The notes under the pieces were generated by a model. That model made no database searches. It was not told the DNA's origin and saw only the letters and a list, made by a program, of their open reading frames with translations. DNA of 32,910 bases, from assembly GCA_964547415.1 (NCBI GenBank), contig CAZJNX010000019.1, positions 1-32,910 on the forward strand. Direction: 5' to 3'. Every line of letters starts with the position of its first letter. Within the stretch, counting starts at the first letter, position 1. This DNA comes from CAZJNX01 sp964547415. GTDB lineage: Bacteria; Pseudomonadota; Alphaproteobacteria; Rhizobiales; Amorphaceae. The position numbers were made by a program, and so were the translations under genes. Shown piece by piece: positions 16,561 through 24,234 of this stretch.

Positions 16561-17601
16561 TCACGCGACCTGCCAGTGGAGGGGAAAGCCGGGGTCGAAC
16601 ACGGTGATCGGCCCCGCCCCGGTCTCGATCTTGCCGGGGGGCGGGAGGGGCTCGCCGCGCTTTTCGAGCCGGACCGTCTCCTCCGACGGCGCGCGACCGT
16701 AGAAGGCGGGCCCGGCGAGGGAGGCGAACGTCTCGAGCCTGTCGAGGGCGCCCGCCGCCTCGAACACGTGGGCGAGGACGGGAAGCGTCACCGGCGCGTT
16801 GAAGACGCCCGCGCAGCCGCAGGCGCTCTCCTTGGCGTCATCCGCGTGGGGCGCGGAATCGGTCCCGAGGAAGAAGCGGGGGTGCCCGGAGGTCGCCGCC
16901 TCGACGAGGGCGAGGCGATGGATCTCGCGCTTGGCGACGGGCAGGCAGTAGTAGTGGGGCCGGATGCCGCCCGCCAGGATGTGGTTGCGGTTGATGACGA
17001 GGTGGTGGGGCGTGATCGTCGCCGCGAGCCGCTCGCCCCCGCCGCGCACGTAGGCGACGGCCTCGCGCGTCGTCACGTGCTCCATCACGACCCGCAAGGT
17101 CGGCAGGCGGCGGCGGACGGGCTCCAGCACCCGCTCGATGAAGACCGCCTCCCGGTCGAAGATGTCGATGTCCGCGTCGGTCACCTCGCCGTGGACGCAC
17201 AGGGGAAGGTCCACCTCCGCCATGCGCTCGAGCACCGGGATCACGCGCTCCACGTCCCGCACACCCGAGGCGGAGTTGGTGGTGGCGCCCGCGGGGTAGA
17301 GCTTCACGGCGGCGACGATCCCGTCCGTCGCGGCGCGGGCGACGTCCTCCGGGTCGGTGTCTTCCGTGAGATAAAGCGTCATCAGCGGCTCGAAGGCCGC
17401 GCCCTCCGGAAGGGCGGCCACGATGCGCGCGCGGTAGGCGATGGCGTCGGCCGCCGTCACCACCGGGGGGACGAGGTTCGGCATCACGATGGCACGGCCG
17501 AAGTGGGCGGCCGACAGCGGGGCGACGGCGGCGAGCATCGCCCCGTCGCGCAAGTGCAGGTGCCAGTCGTCGGGGCGGCGGATGGTGATGGCGTCCGGCA
17601 T
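16561..17601 (-). CDS. pyrC: Dihydroorotase (type II, E. coli PyrC-like)
   Basis: Zinc enzyme that cyclises N-carbamoyl-L-aspartate to dihydroorotate in pyrimidine synthesis. The 346-residue protein matches the homodimeric class II family in length. It shows the metal ligands H14 and H16 (DDWHLHLRDG), the carbamylated lysine K100 (VKLYPAGATTNS), H137 (CVHGEV), H175 (MEHVTT), and the LGTDSAPH motif that supplies the catalytic aspartate. These positions parallel those of the E. coli enzyme. The ATG at 17601 is well supported by AAGGAG eight bases upstream. It lies 56 bp after the TRAP large permease gene and 14 bp before pyrE, on the same strand, so it may be transcribed from the dctP promoter as well as from its own. 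Confidence 0.94.
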   Translation of the reverse strand: MPDAITIRRPDDWHLHLRDGAMLAAVAPLSAAHFGRAIVMPNLVPPVVTAADAIAYRARIVAALPEGAAFEPLMTLYLTEDTDPEDVARAATDGIVAAVKLYPAGATTNSASGVRDVERVIPVLERMAEVDLPLCVHGEVTDADIDIFDREAVFIERVLEPVRRRLPTLRVVMEHVTTREAVAYVRGGGERLAATITPHHLVINRNHILAGGIRPHYYCLPVAKREIHRLALVEAATSGHPRFFLGTDSAPHADDAKESACGCAGVFNAPVTLPVLAHVFEAAGALDRLETFASLAGPAFYGRAPSEETVRLEKRGEPLPPPGKIETGAGPITVFDPGFPLHWQVA

Positions 17602-17657
17602 TCTCTCGGCTCCTTGCGGACGTTCCTACGCGAGGGCGCGCACCCCGTCGACCGCCC

Positions 17658-18938
17658 TCAGCCGAGCACCAGCCGCGGGATCGCCAGCGAGACCGCCGGC
17701 ACGTAGGTGACGACGGCGAGGACGGCGAGGTTCGCCACCACGAACGGCCACACCCCCGCCACGATGGTCGTCACCGGCTTTTGCAGGGTGGACGAGGCGA
17801 CGAAGATGTCGAGACCGAACGGCGGGGTGATCATGCCGAGCGAGATGTTGAGGGTGACGATCAGCCCGAAGTGGATCGGGTCGATGCCGAGGGCGGTCGC
17901 CACCGGGAAGAGCGGCGGCACCAGGATGAGGAGCGCCGAGTTCGGGTCGATGAACATGCCCGCGATCAGGAAGGCGACATTGACGAGGAGGAGGAAGAGG
18001 ACGGGCCCCGCGTCGATCGCCTGGAGGCCGGCGGAGATCGCCTGGGGCACCTGGGCAAGGGTGATGAAGAAGCCGATGACCGCCCCGAACGCGATGAGGA
18101 GGAAGATGACCGCGGTGGACACGGCGCTCCGCTCGGCGACGGTGACGAGCTTGGCGAGCGACATGTTGCGGTAGACGAGGGTCTCGACGGCGAGGGCGTA
18201 GACGACGGCGACGGCCGCCGCCTCCGTCGGCGTAAAGACGCCGCCGTAGATCCCGCCGAGGATGATCACGGGCATCCCGAGCGCCCAGGACGCGGCCTTC
18301 AGCGCCGCCCCCCGCTCGGCCCACGACAGCCGCTCGCCGCCCGGGATGCCCCGCCGCCGCGCCTCGATCGCCACCATGAGCGCGAAGGCGAGGCCGAGGA
18401 CGAGGCCGACCGCGAGCCCGCCCGCGAACAGGCCCGTGACGGAGGTGCCCGTCATCCAGCCGTAGATGATGAGGGTGATGGACGGCGGGATGAGGAGCGC
18501 CGTCTCCGCGCTCGCCACCACGAGGCCGAGGCCGAAGCGCTCCCGGTAGCCGGTCTTCACGAGCTCCGGGTAGAGGATCCGCCCGAGGGCGGCGACGGTG
18601 GCCGGCGCCGAGCCCGAGACGGAGCCGAACATCATGGACCCGCCGATGGCGGTGTGGCCCATGCCGCCCCGGGTGTGGCCGACGAAGGCGCGCACGAGGC
18701 CGACGAGGCGCTCGGCGATCCGGCCCGACGCCATGATCTCCGCGGCGAAGATGAAGAAGGGGATGGCGAGCAGCGTCGTGTGGTTGATCCCGCCGACGAG
18801 CTTCTGGACGAGGACCGCGTCCGGCAGCCGCTCGAAGAAGATCTCCTTCGCCGCGAGCGCGGGCAGCCCGAGCACGAGGAACATCTCGAAGCCGAGGACG
18901 AGGAGGACCGCGGCGAGGACGACGACGACGGCGATCAC
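17658..18938 (-). CDS. dctM: TRAP transporter large permease subunit (DctM family)
   Basis: Inner-membrane channel subunit of a tripartite ATP-independent periplasmic transporter, using an ion gradient to import small organic acids. The 426-residue product is almost entirely hydrophobic, with about 12 membrane segments and family signatures such as IPFFIFAAEIMASGRIAERLVG, GHTAIGGSMMFGSVSGSAPATVAALG, TGYRERFGLGLVVASAETALLIPPSI, GVFTPTEAAA and LVNVAFLIAGMFIDPNSA. The start is the GTG at 18938, which shares the GTGA overlap with the dctQ stop codon and gives the expected short N-terminus before the first helix; the frame is open farther upstream as a shadow of dctQ. Substrate cannot be read from this subunit. 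Confidence 0.92.
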   Translation of the reverse strand: MIAVVVVLAAVLLVLGFEMFLVLGLPALAAKEIFFERLPDAVLVQKLVGGINHTTLLAIPFFIFAAEIMASGRIAERLVGLVRAFVGHTRGGMGHTAIGGSMMFGSVSGSAPATVAALGRILYPELVKTGYRERFGLGLVVASAETALLIPPSITLIIYGWMTGTSVTGLFAGGLAVGLVLGLAFALMVAIEARRRGIPGGERLSWAERGAALKAASWALGMPVIILGGIYGGVFTPTEAAAVAVVYALAVETLVYRNMSLAKLVTVAERSAVSTAVIFLLIAFGAVIGFFITLAQVPQAISAGLQAIDAGPVLFLLLVNVAFLIAGMFIDPNSALLILVPPLFPVATALGIDPIHFGLIVTLNISLGMITPPFGLDIFVASSTLQKPVTTIVAGVWPFVVANLAVLAVVTYVPAVSLAIPRLVLG

Positions 18939-19495
18939 GACGGCGCCCCCGCGCGCGCCCCGCCGAACCGGTCGATGAGGCCGAGGAGGCTCAGGAGGTA
19001 GCGCAGCGAGAGCAGGGAGAAGCCGATCACCGGGGCCACGTAGACCATGGCCATCGGTACGTCGAGGGTCGGCGAGGTCTGCCCGGTGCGCCACACGAAG
19101 GCGACCATCCGCGCCGACAGGACGACCATGAACAGGGAGAAGAGGAGGCCGACGAGGTCGATCCCCCGGTAGAGGACGCGCCGCGCCCGTTCCGGCAGGC
19201 GCGCCCGGAGGCTGTCCACGGAGACGTGGCGCCCCCGCTCGAGGGCAAGGCCCAGCGCCCCGAACACGAGGAAGAGGTTGAGGAGGCGCACCGCCTCCTC
19301 GATCCACGCGAAGTCGCTGGCGAGCTGGCCGCCGAGCTCGCGCACGAAGACGCCCCAGGAAAACAGCGCCACCATCAGGAGGAACACGGCGGCGAGCGTC
19401 ACCCGCTCGGCAAGCCGCAGGGCCGCGACCAGCCGCCTCACCGGGCGCGCGCCCGCCGCCCTCTCCGCCGGCCGATCAGTTCGTGGCCTCCTCAT
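18935..19495 (-). CDS. dctQ: TRAP transporter small permease subunit (DctQ family)
   Basis: Small inner-membrane subunit that pairs with DctM and the periplasmic binding protein. The 186-residue protein has four predicted membrane segments (about residues 30-52, 68-88, 107-129 and 148-168) with conserved-looking FVRELGG, FAWIEEAVRLLNLFLVFGALGLALERGRHVSVD and MVYVAPVIGFSLLSLRYL motifs. The ATG at 19495 is preferred: it overlaps the end of dctP by 20 bp, has a GAGG in front, and starts just ahead of the first helix; a farther start at 19618 would add 41 Arg/Pro-rich residues that shadow dctP. Its stop overlaps the dctM start (GTGA), a sign of translational coupling. Confidence 0.9.
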   Translation of the reverse strand: MRRPRTDRPAERAAGARPVRRLVAALRLAERVTLAAVFLLMVALFSWGVFVRELGGQLASDFAWIEEAVRLLNLFLVFGALGLALERGRHVSVDSLRARLPERARRVLYRGIDLVGLLFSLFMVVLSARMVAFVWRTGQTSPTLDVPMAMVYVAPVIGFSLLSLRYLLSLLGLIDRFGGARAGAPS

Positions 19496-20498
19496 AGGCG
19501 GCCTCGTAGATCTCCACGAGGCGCTCGCCCTCCTCGCCCGCGCGCTCCACGTAGGCGGCGCGGCCGGCCGGGTACATGACCTCGCGCAGCGCCGCCTTCT
19601 CCTCCTCGGACGCCTCACGCACGGAGATGCCGCTCGCCTTGATCTCCTCGAACGCCGCCTCGACCGCGCCCGCCTTGTGGGCGACGAGGTCCGGGATCAC
19701 GGCCTCGAACTCCTCGCGGATGATGGTCTTGTACTCGTCCGGCAGGCCGTCCCAGAAGGTCGGGTTGAACAGGACCACGTCCTCCAGAGCGCCGTGGCCG
19801 GAGACGACGAGGTTGTCCTGCACCTCGTAGAACTTCATCTTCAGGATGGTGTCAAGCGGGTTCTCCTGCCCGTCGACGACGCCGGTCTGCAGCGAGGTGT
19901 AGACCTCGCCGAAGGGCAGGGCGATGGCCGAGGCGCCGAGCGCGTTGAACTGCTCGATCAGGATGCGGCTGTCCATCACGCGGAACTTCTGGCCCGACAG
20001 GTCCGTGAGGTCGTCGAGCGGCTTGTTCGATGTGAAGTGCTTGTGCCCGTTGGGCCAGAGCGCGATCGCCGTGACGCCGCGGTCGGAGAAGGTCTCGAGC
20101 AGCGCCTCGCCGAAGTCGCCGCCGCGGATCTCCTGGGCCGTCTGCTCGTCGGCGGGCAGGAGGAACGGGATGTCGAGGATGGAGACGGCCGGGTTGAAGC
20201 CGCCGAGGAAGGCGGCGGGCGAGACCGTCGCCTCGATGACGCCGAGCTGTGTCGCCTCGGTCATCTCGCGCTGGGTGCCGAGCTGGCCCTGGGGGAAGAG
20301 CTGGAACTCGACGGCGCCGCCGGTGCGCTCCTTCACCCGGTCGGCGACCTTCTGAAGGTGGATGTGGCGGGACTGCTCCGGGCTCTCCAGGTGCCCGATC
20401 CGGGCGACGTGGTCGGCGGCGTCGGCGGTCGTGGCGAGAAGGGCGGCGGCAAGCGCGCCCGACAGGGCGAGGCCGAGGCTGCGGATGGCGGCTTTCAT
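19476..20498 (-). CDS. dctP: TRAP transporter periplasmic binding protein (DctP family)
   Basis: Periplasmic receptor that captures an organic acid and hands it to DctQM. The 340-residue protein has a signal peptide (residues 1-27, cleavage near TTADA|AD) and DctP family features: HIHLQKVADRVKERTGGAVEFQLFPQGQLG, ILDIPFLL, and the LSGQKFRVMDS segment whose Arg173 aligns with the arginine that binds the ligand carboxylate in this family. The GEVYTSLQTGVVDGQENPL motif is also standard. The ATG at 20498 has GGAGA upstream. It is the first gene of the leftward cluster leading through dctQ and dctM into pyrC and pyrE; substrate is unknown, though any carboxylate is possible given the arginine. Symbol is by family, not proven substrate. 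Confidence 0.9.
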   Translation of the reverse strand: MKAAIRSLGLALSGALAAALLATTADAADHVARIGHLESPEQSRHIHLQKVADRVKERTGGAVEFQLFPQGQLGTQREMTEATQLGVIEATVSPAAFLGGFNPAVSILDIPFLLPADEQTAQEIRGGDFGEALLETFSDRGVTAIALWPNGHKHFTSNKPLDDLTDLSGQKFRVMDSRILIEQFNALGASAIALPFGEVYTSLQTGVVDGQENPLDTILKMKFYEVQDNLVVSGHGALEDVVLFNPTFWDGLPDEYKTIIREEFEAVIPDLVAHKAGAVEAAFEEIKASGISVREASEEEKAALREVMYPAGRAAYVERAGEEGERLVEIYEAAYEEATN

Positions 20499-20595
20499 GG
20501 ACGGTCGTCTCCTGGAACGTTCAGCGGCGCGGGCCGCGGGCGCTGCCTAACAAGAACCGTACCGAAGCGGAACGCCCCGGCGGGTGCGGGTCGCG

Positions 20596-20612
20596 ATGCG
20601 CACTGTGTGCAT
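20596..20612. promoter_or_regulatory. Palindromic candidate operator between dctP and the CYTH-CHAD gene
   Basis: ATGCGCACTGTGTGCAT is a 17-bp inverted repeat with one mismatched pair, about 98 bp upstream of the dctP start and 81 bp upstream of the CYTH-CHAD start. Its size and symmetry suit a dimeric repressor of GntR or LacI type controlling the TRAP operon; no regulator gene is adjacent. Confidence 0.35.
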
Positions 20613-20659
20613 CCAGGCTGCGGCTCTTGAAATGGCCGTTGCGGACCATCACAACGGTG

Positions 20660-20677
20660 TTGTCATCCAATTGTCAT
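20660..20677 (+). promoter_or_regulatory. Pho-box-like direct repeat
   Basis: TTGTCAT, CCAA, TTGTCAT: two 7-bp direct repeats separated by 4 bases, the geometry of a PhoB box (consensus CTGTCAT-N4-CTGTCAT). It ends 15 bp before the GTG start of the CYTH-CHAD gene. This is unusually close, because a normal -10 element would fall at the start codon. Confidence 0.45.
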
Positions 20678-20692
20678 CGAGGAGGGCGGGCC

Positions 20693-22300
20693 GTGGCCGC
20701 CGCTGCGCGCGAAATGGAGCTGAAGGTGGAGCTGTCGGACGAGGCCTTCGCCGCGCTCGCCGGGACGCCGCGGCTCGCCGCCCCCTCGCCGGACGGCGCG
20801 CCCGCGGAGCGGCTCCACGCCTATTATTTCGACACCCGCGATCACCGCCTGTGGCAGGCGGGCCTGTCGCTCCGGGTGCGGCAGGAGCCCGGGGGATGGG
20901 TCCAGACCCTGAAGCTCGGCAAGAGCATGAAGCTCGGCGTGTCGAACCCGGTGGAAGCGGAGTGGCCGCTCGCCTCGGCCCACCCGAAGCTCGACCTCGT
21001 CACCGAGGAGCCCCTCAAGGACGCCCTCGTGCGCGCCCTCGGCACGCGCTACCTGCGGCGCACCTTCGAGACCGTCGTGATGCGCGCGGCCCACGACCTC
21101 GCCGTCCCCCACGGCCGGGTGGAGATCGCCCTCGACCACGGGCAGGTCCACGCCGAGCGGGGCGAGGAGGTGGTGCGCGAGGTGGAGATCGAACTGAAGG
21201 CGGGCGAGCCCGTCGCCGTGCTCGAGGCGGCCGAGGCGCTGCTCGCGGACGTCCCCTTCACCCTGTCCACCGAGAGCAAGGCCGAGCGCGGCTACCGCCT
21301 CATCGCCGGCACGCCCCGCCCGACCCTGAAGGACCGGGTGGACCCGGACGCCTTCCCCGCGGGCCTGTCGGCCGACACGCCCGCGCGGGAGGCGCTCGCG
21401 GCCATCGGCTGGGCCTACGGGGGGGCCGCCCTCGCCTTCCGCGACGCGATCCCCCGCTCGCCCGACCCGGAGGGACCCCACCAGCTGCGCGTCTTCCTGC
21501 GCCGCCTCAGGACCGTCCTCAAGGCCTTCCGCCCCGCCCTCGACGGCACGCGCATGCGCCGCATCGCCGCCGACGCCCGGGACCTCGCCCGCGTCGCCGG
21601 CACCTTGCGTGACGCGGATGTCCTCGTGGACGAGATCGTGCCGCGCGAGCCGGTGAAGGGGGCGGACGCCGCCGCCCTCGCGGACCTTTCCGCCCGCCTC
21701 GCGGCGGACCGGGACGGGATCCGCGAGCAGGTCGTGGCGGACGTGGCGGGCGGGCGCTGGTCCTGGCTCGCCCTCCAGCTCGCCCTTTTTCCGCTCGCCG
21801 TGGAGAAGGCCGCCGCGGAGGCGGGCGAGACTGAGGACGCCACGACCTTCGGCGCGGTGGGCGGACGGGCCCTCGCCCGCGCCTTCAAGGCGTGCAACCG
21901 CTGGGGCAAGCGCATCGAGACGCTGACGGTAGAGGAGCGCCACGAACTGCGCAAGGAACTCAAGGGCCTGCGCTACACCATCGAGGCCTTCCGCCCGCTC
22001 TACCCGCCGGAGGAGGTCGCCGCCTTCCTGAAGCAGCTGAAGCGCATGCAGGACGTCTTCGGCTACCTCAACGACGTGGAGACGGCGCGATCCGTCCTCG
22101 ACCCCGCGGCCCACGCGGGCATCGCCGGCGGGCCTGCCGCGGCGGCCGCCGAGGCGGTGGTCGCCTGGCACCTTCGCCGGTCGGAGAAGGCCTGGAAGAC
22201 CGCCCGCAAGCGCTGGAAGGCGCTGAAGGCGACCCCCCGCTTCTGGGAAGCCGGCCCCGGCGCCGCCCCCGTCCCGGACGGCGCGACCGCCCCGGCCTGA
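20693..22300 (+). CDS. CYTH and CHAD domain protein (probable triphosphatase/polyphosphate-associated)
   Basis: A 535-residue protein with an N-terminal CYTH domain (about residues 8-210) and a C-terminal CHAD domain (about 230-510). The CYTH part starts with MELKVEL and shows the acidic/basic tunnel motifs, including the EIELK strand and the late STESKAERGYRLI strand. CYTH enzymes hydrolyse tripolyphosphate or related triphosphates with divalent metal. The CHAD part has its helical, His/Arg/Lys-rich signatures: HQLRVFLRRLRTVLKAFR near residue 265 and HELRKELKGLRYTIEAFRP near 420; CHAD domains bind polyphosphate. The exact substrate is not known. The GTG at 20693 is chosen over the ATG at 20714 because GGAGG sits 7 bases upstream of the GTG; the ATG has no ribosome site. 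A Pho-box-like repeat immediately upstream agrees with a phosphate-related role. Confidence 0.9.
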   Translation: MAAAAREMELKVELSDEAFAALAGTPRLAAPSPDGAPAERLHAYYFDTRDHRLWQAGLSLRVRQEPGGWVQTLKLGKSMKLGVSNPVEAEWPLASAHPKLDLVTEEPLKDALVRALGTRYLRRTFETVVMRAAHDLAVPHGRVEIALDHGQVHAERGEEVVREVEIELKAGEPVAVLEAAEALLADVPFTLSTESKAERGYRLIAGTPRPTLKDRVDPDAFPAGLSADTPAREALAAIGWAYGGAALAFRDAIPRSPDPEGPHQLRVFLRRLRTVLKAFRPALDGTRMRRIAADARDLARVAGTLRDADVLVDEIVPREPVKGADAAALADLSARLAADRDGIREQVVADVAGGRWSWLALQLALFPLAVEKAAAEAGETEDATTFGAVGGRALARAFKACNRWGKRIETLTVEERHELRKELKGLRYTIEAFRPLYPPEEVAAFLKQLKRMQDVFGYLNDVETARSVLDPAAHAGIAGGPAAAAAEAVVAWHLRRSEKAWKTARKRWKALKATPRFWEAGPGAAPVPDGATAPA

Positions 22301-22391
22301 CGGCCTCGCCCCGCTTGACACGATCCGGCGGCGCGGCGCGCAATGGTCGCGCGGAAAGCCCCGGGCCGGGGCGGCGAAGGGGGCGCGGGCG

Positions 22392-23741
22392 ATGGCGACG
22401 CTTCTGGTGCGCGACGCGGCGGTCCTCGTCACCATGGACGAGGCGCGGCGCGAGATCCCGGGCGGAGGGCTCTTCGCGCGGGACGGCGTGATCGAGGCCG
22501 TCGGCCCGGCCGACGCGCTGCCGGCGGGCGCCGACGAGGTCGTGGACGCGCGCGGCCTCGTCGTCACGCCCGGCCTCGTCAACACCCACCACCACATCTT
22601 CCAGAACCTCACCCGCGCGGTCCCGGGCGCCCAGGACGCGAGCCTGTTCGGCTGGCTGAAGCGGCTCTATCCGGTGTGGCGCCACATCGGCCCGCAGGAC
22701 GTCTTCCACTCCGCGCGTCTCGGCCTCGCCGAGCTCGCCCTGTCGGGCTGCACCACCACGTCCGACCACCTGTACCTGTTCCCGAACGGCGCCCGCCTCG
22801 ACGACGAGATCGCCGCCGCCCGCGAGATCGGCGTGCGCTTCCACGCCTGCCGCGGCGCCCTCACCCTCGGCGAGAGCGGCGGCGGCCTGCCGCCCGACGA
22901 CCTCACGGAGGACGAGGACGCGGTGATCGCCGACACCATCCGCGTGATCGACGCCTTCCACGACCCGCGGCCGGGCGCCATGGTGCGCGTCGCCGTCGCC
23001 CCCTGCTCGCCCTTCACGGTACGGCGGGAGCACACCCGCGTCGCCGCCCTGCTGGCCCGCGACAAGGGCGTGATGCTCCACACCCACCTCGCCGAGGACG
23101 ACGACGACGTCGCCTTCTCCCTCGCCCGTTTCGGCGAGCGGCCGGGCGCCTTCGCCGAGGGCCTCGGCTGGACCGGGGCGGACGTGTGGCACGCCCACTG
23201 CGTGAAGCTCGACGGCGCCGAGATCGACCTGTTCGCCCGCACCCTCACGGGCGTCGCCCACTGCCCCAACTCCAACATGCGCCTCGGCTCCGGAATCGCA
23301 CCGGTGCGGGCGATGCGGGACGCGGGCGTGAAGGTGGGCCTCGGCGTCGACGGCTCGGCCTCCTCCGACGCCGCCGACCTCCTCGGCGAGGTGCGCCAGG
23401 CGATGCTTCTGCAGCGGGTCGCGGAGGGCGCCGCCGCCATGCCGGCCCGCGAGGCCCTCGAGATCGCGACCCGCGGCGGCGCCTCCGTCCTCGGGCGCGA
23501 CGACGTGGGCGTCCTCGCCCCGGGCCGCCGTGCGGACTTCGCCTGCTTTTCGACGACCGGGATCGAGATGTCGGGCGCGTGGGACGTGGTGGCCGCCCTC
23601 GTCCTCACCGGCCCCCACCGGGCGCGCCACACCTTCGTCGAGGGGCGGGCCGTGGTGCGCGAGGGCCGCCTCGCCACCGCCGACGAGGACGAGGTGATCG
23701 CGGCCCACGGCGCCCGCGTCCGCCGCCTCATGGCGCTGTGA
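22392..23741 (+). CDS. Probable 8-oxoguanine deaminase (amidohydrolase superfamily)
   Basis: Metal-dependent hydrolase expected to deaminate 8-oxoguanine to urate. The 449-residue protein has the amidohydrolase ligand set: H66-x-H68 (NTHHHIFQNLTRAVPGAQ), H232 in LHTHLAED, H267/H269 (WHAHC), the substrate-side HCPNSNMRLGSG motif (290-301) and metal ligand D320 (GVDGSASSD). The opening THHHxxQNLTRAVPGAQ...LFGWLKRLYPVW is characteristic of bacterial 8-oxoguanine deaminases within the ATZ/TRZ group; a guanine deaminase, cytosine deaminase or atrazine-like chlorohydrolase is less likely. It lies 91 bp downstream of the CYTH-CHAD gene with a TTGACA in the gap. Its product, urate, is the substrate of PuuD encoded elsewhere in the window. 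Assignment is by motif recognition. Confidence 0.82.
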   Translation: MATLLVRDAAVLVTMDEARREIPGGGLFARDGVIEAVGPADALPAGADEVVDARGLVVTPGLVNTHHHIFQNLTRAVPGAQDASLFGWLKRLYPVWRHIGPQDVFHSARLGLAELALSGCTTTSDHLYLFPNGARLDDEIAAAREIGVRFHACRGALTLGESGGGLPPDDLTEDEDAVIADTIRVIDAFHDPRPGAMVRVAVAPCSPFTVRREHTRVAALLARDKGVMLHTHLAEDDDDVAFSLARFGERPGAFAEGLGWTGADVWHAHCVKLDGAEIDLFARTLTGVAHCPNSNMRLGSGIAPVRAMRDAGVKVGLGVDGSASSDAADLLGEVRQAMLLQRVAEGAAAMPAREALEIATRGGASVLGRDDVGVLAPGRRADFACFSTTGIEMSGAWDVVAALVLTGPHRARHTFVEGRAVVREGRLATADEDEVIAAHGARVRRLMAL

Positions 23742-23870
23742 AAGGGGGAAAGCCCCGAGCCGTGACGACCTTGCCGCAGGTCTGCGTCCGGGGCGAATCG
23801 ATCCCGGGCCCAGGCCGGGGCGGTCGGGCTTTCGGGCAGGCACCCTCCGTCCACCCGCACCGCGGGCCGT

Positions 23871-24212
23871 TCAGTCCTTGAGGGGGTCGTGGCCCCAGTT
23901 CATCAGCGAATAGCGCCAGCGGGTCCGGGTCGGGTCGCCGCTCGGCGGCTGCTCGATGTGGCGGTGGACGTAGCCGATCACCTTGCGCATGTGCGCGTAG
24001 TCGTCCTCGCTGTAGTCGTCCTGCCGCTTGCGCTTGATCTCCACGATCCGGCGGCCCGAATGGTGGCCGACCGACTCGCCGCCCAGCGCCTCCTTCGGCC
24101 AGCCGACCGACCGGCTCTCCTCCGTCCCGAGCCAGTCCTCCAGCTCCTTCGGGCTCATGTTGACGACGTTGCGGAATTCCTCCCGCGTCGCCCTGCGGTC
24201 CTCGGCATCCAT
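23871..24212 (-). CDS. DUF3140 family protein
   Basis: A small soluble protein of 113 residues without signal peptide or membrane segment. It closely follows the DUF3140 pattern: FRNVVNMSPKELEDWLGTEESRSVG, then ESVGHHSGRRIVEI, then DDYAHMRKVIGYVHRH, ending TRWRYSLMNWGHDPLK. Function is unknown; these proteins occur in many soil bacteria, often beside DNA-binding or stress-related small genes. The ATG at 24212 has AGGGG seven bases upstream. It lies 22 bp after the Rho_N/SAP-repeat gene on the same strand, so the two are probably co-transcribed. The fold is predicted to be mostly helical, from the alternation of charged and hydrophobic residues. Confidence 0.88.
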   Translation of the reverse strand: MDAEDRRATREEFRNVVNMSPKELEDWLGTEESRSVGWPKEALGGESVGHHSGRRIVEIKRKRQDDYSEDDYAHMRKVIGYVHRHIEQPPSGDPTRTRWRYSLMNWGHDPLKD

Positions 24213-24234
24213 TCCCGCACCCCTTTTACCGCAC

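Noticed and set aside
22315..22343. Promoter before the 8-oxoguanine deaminase gene
   Set aside because: There is an exact TTGACA at 22315-22320 but no acceptable -10 hexamer 16-18 bp downstream.
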